NCBI RefSeq assembly: GCF_004295795.1
Contig: NZ_SEBR01000010.1
Coordinates: 1 to 64,000, forward strand
Length of the DNA: 64,000 bases
Direction of reading: 5' to 3'
Origin: Flavobacterium sp.
Lineage (GTDB): Bacteria; Bacteroidota; Bacteroidia; Flavobacteriales; Flavobacteriaceae
Below are positions 20,159 to 29,558 of the stretch, piece after piece; position 1 is the stretch's first letter, and the number at the start of each line of letters is the position of its first letter. The notes beneath the pieces were generated by a model, which saw nothing but the letters and a program-made list of their open reading frames with translations, was not told the DNA's origin and did no database searches. Position numbers and translations under genes: made by a program.

Positions 20159-20191
20159 AGACCTAACAAATCTCAAAGATTTGTTAGGTTT
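20159..20191. repeat. Interspersed palindrome (copy 1)
   Basis: AGACCTAACAAATCT-CAA-AGATTTGTTAGGTTT; near-identical copy at 60415-60447. Confidence 0.9.
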
Positions 20192-20223
20192 GCACGAAGT
20201 TAGTCCCTAAAAACCAAAATCAA

Positions 20224-20240
20224 TTACAGGAAATCTGTAA
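20224..20240. repeat. Short palindrome TTACAG-gaaat-CTGTAA
   Basis: Related copies at 19548-19562 and 60368-60384. Confidence 0.7.
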
Positions 20241-20249
20241 AAAATCATA

Positions 20250-20276
20250 AAAAAAGCCACTACAGAAAGTGGCTTT
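20250..20276 (-). terminator. Terminator downstream of asmA-like gene
   Basis: AAAGCCACT-..-AGTGGCTTT with T-run. Confidence 0.7.
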
Positions 20277-20300
20277 CGGTAATCTTATGTCCGAAAAAAA

Positions 20301-22925
20301 TCAATTCGTCTTCGGTTCCTCTTTTTTCTTCTTTTTCCCAAACAAATCAATTACGCCCTGAGCCGCATTTTTGATGTCCTCATTCTTCGTTTTGGGCTTG
20401 GTTTTGGTCGTATCGGTTGTACTTTGATTCTGATTTTTGGTATTCTTATTGATCAAATCGGTCAAAGCCGACGTGCCTTGATTCACTAGTTTTTCCTTTT
20501 GCGCTTTCACGATCTGATTGGTCAGATTGGTCGCGGCCGACTTCATATCGGTAGCGACTTTCGGATTCGAAAAATTCCCTGTCAAAAGCGCCGTCACCGG
20601 AATGTTCTCGATCTTGTTCTGTTCGCCAGGAGACAATTTCGCCAGCAATTTGTTGACGTCGGTACCAAAATATTTCGCCGGAACATCGAATTTCAAACTG
20701 TAATTCATCGTCTGGTCAAATCCGTGAGAACCGACGATATCGACTTTCATGTCCTGATATTTCAGTGTGAACGGTTTTAGGTTCACGCGTCCGTTGGTGA
20801 ATGTCAAAGCCGCTTTGAGATCGTTGAGGTTCAATTTCTGAAGGTCGATAAAACTCACGCTTTCGTCCAATTTATTGAGCAAAGTCGAATTTTTCTCGTT
20901 GATCGTGGTCGACAAAAGTTGTCCGGCCAAATCGCCGTTTATCGTGTTGAGGATCGGCGACATTTCCTTCGGATCCAGTTTTCCGGAAACATTGATTTTC
21001 GAATTCAGTTTGCCGTTGATCACACCCGCGATCGGAGCGATGCTTTTCATCATCTCGAGTTGCGTGAAAGTCTGTTGAATGTCAACCGAGTTCAAACCCA
21101 GATCAACATTGAAAGTCGGAGTCGCTTCTTTGGTAGAAACGTCACCCGTAACAGCGATCAGTCCGCCGAAAATAGTGGTTTTCACGTCCTGAAGTTTGGC
21201 CGTTTGATCTTTGATGATGACTTTGCCCGAAACGTTTTTCAGCACCAGATTGTCGTACAAAACCGTGTTGGCTTTCGCCGTCAATGTGCAATCGAGAAAC
21301 GCAGGAATCTTCACGGCTTCTTTCGGCTGTTGGGTTTTCTGTTCCTTTTTCGGATCGGCTTCGGTTATGAAATCGGAAACCGCGAATTGGTTCGAAGTCA
21401 GGTTGAAATTGCCTTTCAGAGTTTGGTTTTTGAGCAGGAATCCGTAGAAATTGTCGAGTGTTCCAGAAAGTTTCATGTCGGTTTTTCCAGTTGTCGCGTC
21501 GAGTTCCTGAAGGGTGATGCGCGAAGGATTGAACTGCACGACGGCTTTGTTGACATTGATCGCCTTGTTGTCGGCATCGACATATTTGAATCCCGTAAGC
21601 GCCAAATTTCCGGAGTTTTGCATGTTTTGGTATTGGCTGGTTTCCACCGATTTCATGTCGAATTTCGTCACGACGTTTGCATCCAAAATGCCCGAAAGTG
21701 GTTTGTCAAGTTTCACCGGATACGCTTTTGTCAGATTCGCCAAATTGATCCGTCCGTCGAGTTTCGCATCGACAAGCGGGTTTTCCGACAGGTTTTTGAC
21801 AGTGGCCTTGGCATTGAAAACGTCTTGGTCGATTCGGAAAGAAAGCCTGTCCAGATTCACGTAAGTGTCGTTCATCAAACCCGTTTCGTTGATGATTTTG
21901 GTATCGATCACTATATTTTGAACCGACTTCGGCAAATCGGGATACTTGAATGACGCGTTGTTGGATGCGATCGCGATGTTGAATTTCGGAATGGTCGTGT
22001 CGGACAAAATCCCTTTCGCGAATCCTTCGACCTTGAAATCGCCCGTCGTCTGTACGTTCGCCAAACTTCCAGAATAGGCCGACGGGATCAATCCGAGGAA
22101 ATTCTGGAAACCCGAAACCGGCGTCTTGAACGTAAGATCGTATTGTTGGCCGTTGTCCAAAAGTTGGATGAATCCGTCGAATTCCAAAGGCAATTTATTG
22201 ATTAGCGCCTTATTTTTCTTGAACGAATATTTGCTGTTTTCGAGGTCGATCCCAAGCACGGCGTCCAAATTCAAATTCACTTTATTCAGATAATTCACTT
22301 TGTCCATGTCCAAAGAGACCACGGTCGAGGTTTTGGTGTCGAGATCGAGTTTTTTAGCCGCGAAATCTCCGGTTCCGTTGTGGTTCAAACTATCTAGCAC
22401 CAATTTGATCTTCGAGCGTTCGTCGTAATACTGGAAGCGATAGTTCTCGATTTTGTATTCCTGGACTTTTAGCGATAACGGATCGCCTTCGTTCTTGTCT
22501 TTGTTTTTTTCTTCGGCATTTTTGATCGCGATGTCGAAATTGCCGAGTCCGTCTTTGTTGAACAAAATATTTACGACGCCGTTTTTGGTCGAAATAGACT
22601 CGATGTTCATGCCTTCTTTCGCATCCTTGAACAGTTCCTTAACAGACATTTTGAGGTTAACTTCGCCCAAATAAACCAAAGTATCGCCCGCAAAAGGCGC
22701 TTTGTTGATGATCGAAAGTTTGTCTATCGTGACATTTGCCTGCGGAAAACTCTTGATCAGACTCAAATCTACATCTTCAAAAGCGACTGTCGCATCGACA
22801 TTCTTGTTGATGGTTTCGACAATCATCTGCTTGATTTTGTCTTTGAAAAGGAAAGGTGTTGCGACTAAAAGCGCGATGAGAACCAGAAGAACGATTCCGG
22901 TCCATTTGAGGATTTTCTTGACCAT
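20301..22925 (-). CDS. AsmA family protein
   Basis: MVKKILKWTGIVLLVLIALLVATPFLFKDKIKQMI...; long DUF748/AsmA-like repeats and AsmA C-terminal region. Confidence 0.92.
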   Translation of the reverse strand: MVKKILKWTGIVLLVLIALLVATPFLFKDKIKQMIVETINKNVDATVAFEDVDLSLIKSFPQANVTIDKLSIINKAPFAGDTLVYLGEVNLKMSVKELFKDAKEGMNIESISTKNGVVNILFNKDGLGNFDIAIKNAEEKNKDKNEGDPLSLKVQEYKIENYRFQYYDERSKIKLVLDSLNHNGTGDFAAKKLDLDTKTSTVVSLDMDKVNYLNKVNLNLDAVLGIDLENSKYSFKKNKALINKLPLEFDGFIQLLDNGQQYDLTFKTPVSGFQNFLGLIPSAYSGSLANVQTTGDFKVEGFAKGILSDTTIPKFNIAIASNNASFKYPDLPKSVQNIVIDTKIINETGLMNDTYVNLDRLSFRIDQDVFNAKATVKNLSENPLVDAKLDGRINLANLTKAYPVKLDKPLSGILDANVVTKFDMKSVETSQYQNMQNSGNLALTGFKYVDADNKAINVNKAVVQFNPSRITLQELDATTGKTDMKLSGTLDNFYGFLLKNQTLKGNFNLTSNQFAVSDFITEADPKKEQKTQQPKEAVKIPAFLDCTLTAKANTVLYDNLVLKNVSGKVIIKDQTAKLQDVKTTIFGGLIAVTGDVSTKEATPTFNVDLGLNSVDIQQTFTQLEMMKSIAPIAGVINGKLNSKINVSGKLDPKEMSPILNTINGDLAGQLLSTTINEKNSTLLNKLDESVSFIDLQKLNLNDLKAALTFTNGRVNLKPFTLKYQDMKVDIVGSHGFDQTMNYSLKFDVPAKYFGTDVNKLLAKLSPGEQNKIENIPVTALLTGNFSNPKVATDMKSAATNLTNQIVKAQKEKLVNQGTSALTDLINKNTKNQNQSTTDTTKTKPKTKNEDIKNAAQGVIDLFGKKKKKEEPKTN

Positions 22926-22950
22926 GTTGCGTGTGTTTGGAGTAAACAAA

Positions 22951-22982
22951 AACTCCCGATACTTCGGGGCATCGGGAGTAAA
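22951..22982 (-). terminator. sppA terminator
   Basis: Minus strand ACTCCCGAT-gccccgaagt-ATCGGGAGTTTTTG. Confidence 0.75.
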
Positions 22983-23137
22983 ACTAGTCCATTTTTTTAA
23001 CATTTGCCGAGGATCGGCTTTACTTTTAAGAACAATTTAATTTCGGATTTTGAGGCTGAGAGTCAAGAGTCGAGAGCCAAGATTGTGTCGACAAATTCGT
23101 GGATTGTTCTTTGGGGTGTTTTCCTGACTCCGACAAA

Positions 23138-23183
23138 GTCTATTGTCTATCCGTCTATTATCTATCCGTCTATTATCTATAAT
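23138..23183. repeat. 15-bp tandem repeat (GTCTATTATCTATCC), about 3 units
   Basis: GTCTATTGTCTATCC GTCTATTATCTATCC GTCTATTATCTATAA; related copy at 28837-28872. Confidence 0.85.
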
Positions 23184-23190
23184 CTTGTCC

Positions 23191-24948
23191 TTAGTGAATA
23201 TCTATCTTCACAGGAAGCAACGCCTGAACACCTTTGCGTTCAGTCATGCGTTTGGCCTGTTGCAACACTTCGTAATTCTCGGCGCCAAGCTCTTCTTTGA
23301 GCAATTGTTCCTTGGTTTTGGCGAATGGAAATCCGGCTAGCAAATCGGCGAGTTTCTTGTCGTATTCCGGGAAATCGACCGTTTTGTATTCCTTGATCTT
23401 GGCAAGTTTTGCCGCTTCCTTGATCGCGTCGTCCATTCCGCCGATTTTGTCCACAAGACCAATTTTCAAAGCTTCGGCTCCGGTCCAAACGCGACCTTGC
23501 CCAATAGAATCGACTTGAGCGACTGTCATTTTTCGGCCTTGAGCCACTTTCGAAGTAAACGTGCCGTAAATGCGCTCGATCTCGCCTTGCATCAGATTCC
23601 TGAAATTTGCGTCAAGCGGAACGAAAGGACTGTAACCCGAAGCATTCGCGTGCGTGCGGACTTGCTCTGCGTTTATCCCGATTTTGGTCGACAACTTCGT
23701 TACGTTCGGAAGCGTTCCAAAAACACCGATCGAACCCGTAATCGTACCATTTTCGGCAAAAATCGTATTGGCGTTGCAAGAAATATAATAACCGCCGGAC
23801 GCTGCGTAATTTCCCATGGAAACCACAACTGGTTTGGTCTTTTTGGTCAATTCGATTTCTCTCCAGATCAAATCTGAAGTCAGTGCGCTTCCGCCCGGAC
23901 TGTCCACGCGAAGCACGACAGCTTTCACGTTGTCGTCTCGTCTGGCTTCCTGAAGTGAGCGCTTGATTGAACCTTCGCCAATATAACTCACGTCGCCTTC
24001 ACCGCTCAAAATCTCGCCTTGAGCGTACACGATCGCGATTTCGTCATCGGCAAAATTCGATGGCGTCATGGCCACATTTCTTGCATAATCGAGCAAATCG
24101 ACTTTGTTGTATTTTTTGTCCTTGTCAACTTTCAGACGTGTTCGGATCGCATCGTGATATTCGTCCTCATAAGCAACTTTGTCTACTAAATTCGCGGCTT
24201 TCGCCATTTCGGGCGTCCTTGCGCCAAGGTTGTTGGCGAGTTCGTTGAGTTTTTCAACCGGAATTTTTCGGCTTTCCGAAATCTCGCTTACGATCGAACT
24301 CCATATAGAATTCAACATCGCCGTCAATTGCTCGCGGTTGGCCGGACTCATTTTGTTGTCCAGAAACGGTTCGACAGCACTTTTGTATTTTCCGTGGCGG
24401 ATGACTTCCATCGTGATTCCCGATTTCTCCTGGAAATCCTTGAAAAACATGACTTCAGTCGCCAAACCTTTGAAGTCAAGATCGCCTTGCGGATTCAGGT
24501 AAACGACGTCAGCCACAGAATTCAGGTAATATTCCTTTTGCGAGTAAGAATTGTTGTAAGCCATAACGAACTTGCCCGATTTCTTGAAGTCGATCAACGC
24601 GTCGCGAAGTGCTTTTGTTTGGGCGATTCCAGTTGTCGTATTGTCGTTCAGGATCGAAATTCCCTTGATTTTGTCGTCGTTTTTGGCTTCAGAAATCGCG
24701 GCGATGACGTCAGAAACACCAACAGATTTTGAATCCGAAAAAATAGTGACCAAAGGATCGCTGAATTTTCCGGCGTAGTCGTTATTGACTTCTTTCATGT
24801 CGAAAACCAGAACCGAGTCTTTTCGCACTTCGACCGCATCAGAATCGCCTCCGAAAAGCGCACTGATGAGAATCAGTAGGAAAAAAGAACCCATAAAGAA
24901 CAAAAATATACCGACGACGGTCGCCAATACGTTGCTGAGGAATTTCAT
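23191..24948 (-). CDS. sppA: signal peptide peptidase SppA, 67K type
   Basis: KAVVLRVDSPGGSALTSDLIWREI, VSMGNYAASGGYYISCNAN, GSIGVFG. Confidence 0.96.
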   Translation of the reverse strand: MKFLSNVLATVVGIFLFFMGSFFLLILISALFGGDSDAVEVRKDSVLVFDMKEVNNDYAGKFSDPLVTIFSDSKSVGVSDVIAAISEAKNDDKIKGISILNDNTTTGIAQTKALRDALIDFKKSGKFVMAYNNSYSQKEYYLNSVADVVYLNPQGDLDFKGLATEVMFFKDFQEKSGITMEVIRHGKYKSAVEPFLDNKMSPANREQLTAMLNSIWSSIVSEISESRKIPVEKLNELANNLGARTPEMAKAANLVDKVAYEDEYHDAIRTRLKVDKDKKYNKVDLLDYARNVAMTPSNFADDEIAIVYAQGEILSGEGDVSYIGEGSIKRSLQEARRDDNVKAVVLRVDSPGGSALTSDLIWREIELTKKTKPVVVSMGNYAASGGYYISCNANTIFAENGTITGSIGVFGTLPNVTKLSTKIGINAEQVRTHANASGYSPFVPLDANFRNLMQGEIERIYGTFTSKVAQGRKMTVAQVDSIGQGRVWTGAEALKIGLVDKIGGMDDAIKEAAKLAKIKEYKTVDFPEYDKKLADLLAGFPFAKTKEQLLKEELGAENYEVLQQAKRMTERKGVQALLPVKIDIH

Positions 24949-25062
24949 AAAATGTTTTTTGTGTTAGTGATTCGCGCGCGGAATTCGTTACAATTTGGGT
25001 TGGTAAACCTTTGTGAAACTTATCAACACAGGCGGCCAAAGATAAGTTTATTCTGTTAATTT

Positions 25063-26208
25063 GTGGCCGATATGAATGCGCAACATCAGGTAGTTTTGGC
25101 CATCGGAAGCAATCAGGGCGATCGTCTCGAACTTGTGAAATCGGCTATTTCGTACATTCACGAACACATTGGCACGGTGATCCGGGTTTCGAAACTTTAC
25201 GAGACGCCGGCTTGGGGTTTCGAAGGCGAGGCTTTCTACAATTGCGCGATCTTGATGCACACGACGCGTCCGGCCCACGAAATTCTCGACCTTGTTCTTG
25301 AGGCCGAAATCAATTTGGGTCGCGTGAGAAGCGACGAACCAGGTTATCAATCTCGGCTTATCGACATCGACGTGATCACGTTCAACGAAGACATAATCAC
25401 GTCCGAAAAACTGCAAGTGCCGCATCCGCTTATGCAGGAACGCCTTTTCGTGTTGTTGCCGATGCGCGATCTGAACCTCGATTGGCGCCATCCGATTTTC
25501 CAGAAATACCTGCATGAATTGCTCAGGATTTCAGAGGACAAAAGCGTCTGCAAAGTCGTCGGGAATCTCGATTCGCCTTTGAAGGAAATCGCTTTGGAAA
25601 ACTTCCGATACATCGCCATCGAAGGAAATATCGGTGCAGGGAAAACGACTTTGGCTTGCAAGATCGCCTCTGATTTCAATGCGAAAACCGTTTTGGAGCG
25701 TTTTGCCGACAATCCTTTTTTGCCGAAGTTTTACGAAGACCAAAACCGATACGCGTTTCCGCTCGAAATGTCGTTTCTGGCCGATCGTTTCCAACAAATT
25801 TCAGACGATTTGGCACAATTCGACCTATTTCGCGACTTCATCATTGCTGATTATCACATCTTCAAGTCCCTGATTTTTGCCAAAGTCACGCTTGGCGACG
25901 ACGAATATCGCCTTTACAGAAAGTTGTTCGAGATCATTTACAAGGAAATGCCAAAGCCGGATTTGTACGTGTATTTGTATCAGAATACCGACAGATTGCT
26001 CGAGAATATCCGAAAACGCGGACGCAGTTACGAGCAGGAAATCCCGGCCGAATACCTCGATTCGATCAATCGTGGCTATCTCGATTACATCAAGTCGCAA
26101 ACAGATCTGAACGTTTTGGTCATCGATGTCTCGGACAAGGATTTCGTCAAGAATCAGCAAGATTACGTCTACATTCTCGATCAGGTCAAATCCAAAATCC
26201 CCAACTAA
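25063..26208 (+). CDS. folK: bifunctional FolK (HPPK)-deoxynucleoside kinase fusion
   Basis: N-term VVLAIGSNQGDR...ETPAWGFEGEAFYNCA...RLIDIDVITF (HPPK); C-term RYIAIEGNIGAGKTTLACKIA...KPDLYVYLYQNTDRLLENIRKRGRSYE (dNK), one continuous ORF. Confidence 0.93.
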   Translation: MADMNAQHQVVLAIGSNQGDRLELVKSAISYIHEHIGTVIRVSKLYETPAWGFEGEAFYNCAILMHTTRPAHEILDLVLEAEINLGRVRSDEPGYQSRLIDIDVITFNEDIITSEKLQVPHPLMQERLFVLLPMRDLNLDWRHPIFQKYLHELLRISEDKSVCKVVGNLDSPLKEIALENFRYIAIEGNIGAGKTTLACKIASDFNAKTVLERFADNPFLPKFYEDQNRYAFPLEMSFLADRFQQISDDLAQFDLFRDFIIADYHIFKSLIFAKVTLGDDEYRLYRKLFEIIYKEMPKPDLYVYLYQNTDRLLENIRKRGRSYEQEIPAEYLDSINRGYLDYIKSQTDLNVLVIDVSDKDFVKNQQDYVYILDQVKSKIPN

Positions 26209-28262
26209 CGTTTCAGTGAAAAGTGTCCGCGGATCGTAGGAATTTGCGTGCCCGATTCGAACACGAACCAATAATCGTCGCTCGGAAGTGCTTTGCCGTT
26301 GTAAGTTCCGTCCCAAAACAGACTCTCGCGATTCAGCGTTTTGATAAACTTGCCGAACCTGTCGTAAATCTGGGTCGAGGCTTTCGGATAGAAAATCATT
26401 CCATTTACTGTCCACAAATCGTGGAAACCGTCGGTGTTCGGTGTAAAATAGTCCGGAATCACTATTGTTTTCGTATACGGAAAATCGTCGCCTCCGCAAC
26501 CGTGTATCGATTGCGCATAGAGTGTCGTGATGTCTGAACCCGAGATCACGAAAACCGGCGAATTCTGCCAGTTCACGCCGTCGAGCGAATATTCGAAATC
26601 GCCCGAATTGCTTGTTAAGATCGTGAGTTCATTCCCATAAAGAACCGCTCCGATTATCTCCGGAATATTTTTCTGCAAAACCGTGAAAGTCTTGGTCGCG
26701 CTGCAATTCGCGGGCGCCGGAGTGGTTACCGTGACCGTGAAAACACCTTGTCCAAAAACCGCGATTTGCTGCGAAGTTTGGCCCGTTGACCACAAATACG
26801 AAACGCCGGTGATTCCCGCGTCCAGAATGGCGCTTCCGTTTTCGCAAATGCCTACGTTCGGTTCGTCCTGAACTTGCGGAATCGGGTAAATGGTGACATC
26901 GACAGCAACTCGCGCGCCCGGGCAGGAATTGCTCAAGACTTCGGCATAGTAAGTCGTCGACTGGTTCAAAACCGGAGTCGTGAACGAATTTCCAGTGGCG
27001 ATCGAATTTCCGCCTGTGGCCGTCGTATACCAATTGATTGTGCCAGAACTAGCCGTGGCCGAAATTGTTACGCTGCCTTCGCAAGAGGCCGCGTTCGTCG
27101 TCGAAGTGATCGTGGGAATGTCGTTTATGGTAGCCGTTACCGGATTTCGTGTTCCGGTCGTGCAACCCACATCGTAAGCCGATGCGAAAAATATCGTGGT
27201 TTGGTTCAGGATTGGTGTCGTGAAATTGCTTCCCGTTGCCACGATATTGCCGCCCGTAGCCGCGTCATACCAAGTCACTGATCCGTTTTGGGCTTGTGCG
27301 CTTAAAGTCAATGACGAAGATCCGCAGCCTGTTGCGCCCGTCGTCGCCGAAATCGACTGAATTACCATCGAAGTCGTCGCTGAAATATTTAGAATCGGGT
27401 CGCCCGGCATTCCGCCATATTCGACGATAAAACCTTTCGGGACATAATCGCCTCCGCCACCTTCGTCTCCCAAATCGTTCCAGGAACCGTAAATCCCGAC
27501 GCCCGGCGCTGTAATGTGTGCATAATCTTCTTCGTCGAAATTGTTGGGTTCGCCATTGTTCCAGTTCGCGTAATTCGGGGTCGATCCGTTTGCTACGCCG
27601 TTCCAGAAGATGGTTCCGGCTTCCGGTCCCGTCATCCATTTCCAGACGCCTTCGGTTTCGGAATCGCTTCCGCCTATCCAACCTGTTCCGCTGGATTGTT
27701 CTCCGCACAAAGCTGCTTCGTCGGCCGCACCGATTGTCGCCAAATAACCCTGGAGCCCGTAATAGGTCATGTTTTGGGCGGCGACCCTCGCATCTGTCCA
27801 CTTGATGTTGAGGTTTGGGATGAATTGGTAATAGTGTCCGGTTGATGGCAGATAATTGGCATTTCCGGCAGTAATCGAAAAAGTGCGGTTTCCCGACGGA
27901 TTCGCAGCCGAACTCGAGAAAACGATGTCCTCGATCGCCGATTCGAATTGGGCGTAAGTCACCAACTGTCCGGCAACGGCGCTTGTCATCGTAAGTTTTC
28001 CGGTGCTTGTGTTCCAGGTTGTGCTTATGGTGGGATGGTTTCCGGTCAAAGTCAGCAAGTCGGTTCCGTTTTGGTATCCGACAGAAATCTGGACGTATAT
28101 CGCGATTGTGCCGATGTCGTCCGGATCGGTAATCGTCATGTTGTTCACGATCTTGTTAGGCGTTCCCGGACAATAGGCGTTGAATCCGACGGCGCTCAGA
28201 GTTGGCGGAATATTGCCTTGCGAAAAAGCATCCACACTTGGGAAAAGTCCGAAGACAAACAA
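26205..28262 (-). CDS. T9SS type B sorting domain-containing protein with a C-type lectin-like domain and two Ig-like repeats; apparent 1-nt frameshift near the start codon (true ATG at 28285)
   Basis: YYQFIPNLNIKWTDARVAAQNMTYYGLQGYLATI...GWIGGSDSETEGVWKWMTG (lectin-like); C-term VIPDYFTPNTDGFHDLWTVNGM...RGHFSLKR. Confidence 0.9.
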   Translation of the reverse strand: MFVFGLFPSVDAFSQGNIPPTLSAVGFNAYCPGTPNKIVNNMTITDPDDIGTIAIYVQISVGYQNGTDLLTLTGNHPTISTTWNTSTGKLTMTSAVAGQLVTYAQFESAIEDIVFSSSAANPSGNRTFSITAGNANYLPSTGHYYQFIPNLNIKWTDARVAAQNMTYYGLQGYLATIGAADEAALCGEQSSGTGWIGGSDSETEGVWKWMTGPEAGTIFWNGVANGSTPNYANWNNGEPNNFDEEDYAHITAPGVGIYGSWNDLGDEGGGGDYVPKGFIVEYGGMPGDPILNISATTSMVIQSISATTGATGCGSSSLTLSAQAQNGSVTWYDAATGGNIVATGSNFTTPILNQTTIFFASAYDVGCTTGTRNPVTATINDIPTITSTTNAASCEGSVTISATASSGTINWYTTATGGNSIATGNSFTTPVLNQSTTYYAEVLSNSCPGARVAVDVTIYPIPQVQDEPNVGICENGSAILDAGITGVSYLWSTGQTSQQIAVFGQGVFTVTVTTPAPANCSATKTFTVLQKNIPEIIGAVLYGNELTILTSNSGDFEYSLDGVNWQNSPVFVISGSDITTLYAQSIHGCGGDDFPYTKTIVIPDYFTPNTDGFHDLWTVNGMIFYPKASTQIYDRFGKFIKTLNRESLFWDGTYNGKALPSDDYWFVFESGTQIPTIRGHFSLKR

Positions 28263-28295
28263 AAGAATGGAAGCAACTTTTTCATGCAGAAAGAT

Positions 28296-28826
28296 CTAGC
28301 TACGGAGTTTACAAAATATATCCCAAACGACAATGCCGGCCGAAACCGAAATATTTAGCGAGTGTTTCGTGCCAAGCTGCGGAATTTCGATCACGCCGGC
28401 ACAAACCTCGATGGCTTTCTGGTTTACGCCAAAAACTTCGTTTCCGAAGACGAGTGCATAAGTCGTATTGGCTTCTGGCGTAAATTTCTCGAGCGAAATC
28501 GAATTCTCGACTTGTTCTAGCGCATACGTTTTGACGCCTTTTTCCTTCAGTTTGGAAATCGCCTCGACAACGTCTTTTTCGTGTTCCCAAGCCACGGTTT
28601 CGGTCGCGCCCAGTGCCGTTTTGTGGATTTCCTTGTTTGGAGGTGTGGCCGTGATTCCACACAGGATGATTTTTTCGATCAGGAAAGCATCGGCTGTCCG
28701 AAAAACCGAACCGATGTTGTGCAAGCTTCGGATGTCGTCCAAAACCAAGATCAAAGGTGTTTTTTTTGCCGATTTGAAGTCCAATACAGATAATCGGTCA
28801 AGTTCGCTGTTGTCGAGTTTACGCAT
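28296..28826 (-). CDS. TrmH/SpoU family RNA methyltransferase
   Basis: LVLDDIRSLHNIGSVFRTADAF, LVFGNEVFGV, HSLNISVSAGIVVWDI. Confidence 0.95.
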   Translation of the reverse strand: MRKLDNSELDRLSVLDFKSAKKTPLILVLDDIRSLHNIGSVFRTADAFLIEKIILCGITATPPNKEIHKTALGATETVAWEHEKDVVEAISKLKEKGVKTYALEQVENSISLEKFTPEANTTYALVFGNEVFGVNQKAIEVCAGVIEIPQLGTKHSLNISVSAGIVVWDIFCKLRS

Positions 28827-28836
28827 TATTTTTTTG

Positions 28837-28872
28837 GATAATAGATGATGGACGGATAGATAATAGACGATA
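28837..28872. repeat. 15-bp tandem repeat family, second copy, inverted relative to 23138-23183
   Basis: GGATAATAGATGATGGACGGATAGATAATAGACG; reverse complement shares GTCTATTATCTATCCGTC with 23 kb copy. Confidence 0.75.
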
Positions 28873-28901
28873 ACCTCAAAGTCGACAACATCCGTCTTAA
28901 T

Positions 28902-28932
28902 AAAAAAAGCTTCCCGGTTAAGAGAAGCTTTT
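28902..28932 (-). terminator. Terminator downstream of DUF1573 gene
   Basis: AAAAAGCTTCccggttaagaGAAGCTTTT. Confidence 0.7.
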
Positions 28933-28952
28933 CAAATTATAAGTAAGATTTA

Positions 28953-29399
28953 TTAGCCTTTCGGAGCATCAGTTTCAAGGACAGTTCCCTTGATAGTCAA
29001 AACTTTAGGTTGCTCAGAAGCGTTTGAAGTAACAGTTACGGTCTTGGTGAAAGCACCAACGCGCTCCGTAGCATATTTGACTCCGATAACTCCTCTTGCA
29101 CCTGGCATGATCGGTTCAGTGGGTTTTGTTGGAACCGTACATCCGCAAGAGCCGGTTGCATTAGTGATGATAAGTGGCTTGTTTCCGTTGTTGTTGAAAA
29201 CAAACTCGCGCTTTCCATCAGCGTTTTTGTTTATTGTTCCGTAGTCGATAGTCTCGTTTTCGAACACGATTCCAGGACCTTCAACTTTTGGAGCATTGGC
29301 AGCAGGCGTAGCTTTCTTAGCTGTAGCCTTTTTGGTCTGGGCTTGGGAAACCGTTAGCCCACCGATAGTTAGCATGGCCAACAAAAGGTATTTTTTCAT
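28953..29399 (-). CDS. DUF1573 domain-containing protein
   Basis: IDYGTINKNADGKREFVFNNNGNKPLIITNATGSCGCTVP. Confidence 0.93.
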   Translation of the reverse strand: MKKYLLLAMLTIGGLTVSQAQTKKATAKKATPAANAPKVEGPGIVFENETIDYGTINKNADGKREFVFNNNGNKPLIITNATGSCGCTVPTKPTEPIMPGARGVIGVKYATERVGAFTKTVTVTSNASEQPKVLTIKGTVLETDAPKG

Positions 29400-29558
29400 G
29401 TTTTTATGGTTTTAAAAAGTGACGGACAAATTTATTGAAAAATTGCAGACACGTCTTGATTAACGTCTTAAAATTAATTTAATTTTTCGGTTGAAGTCGG
29501 CAATGGCAAAAATCGTAAATTCGCCAATCGATTTTTTTTACCCTAAAACCCTAGAATT

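Noticed and set aside
20919-21953. 344-aa plus-strand ORF opposite the AsmA-family gene
   Set aside because: Shadow ORF with biased composition; minus strand is coding
23138-23183. Possible CRISPR array
   Set aside because: Contiguous 15-bp tandem units without spacers; no cas genes in the window
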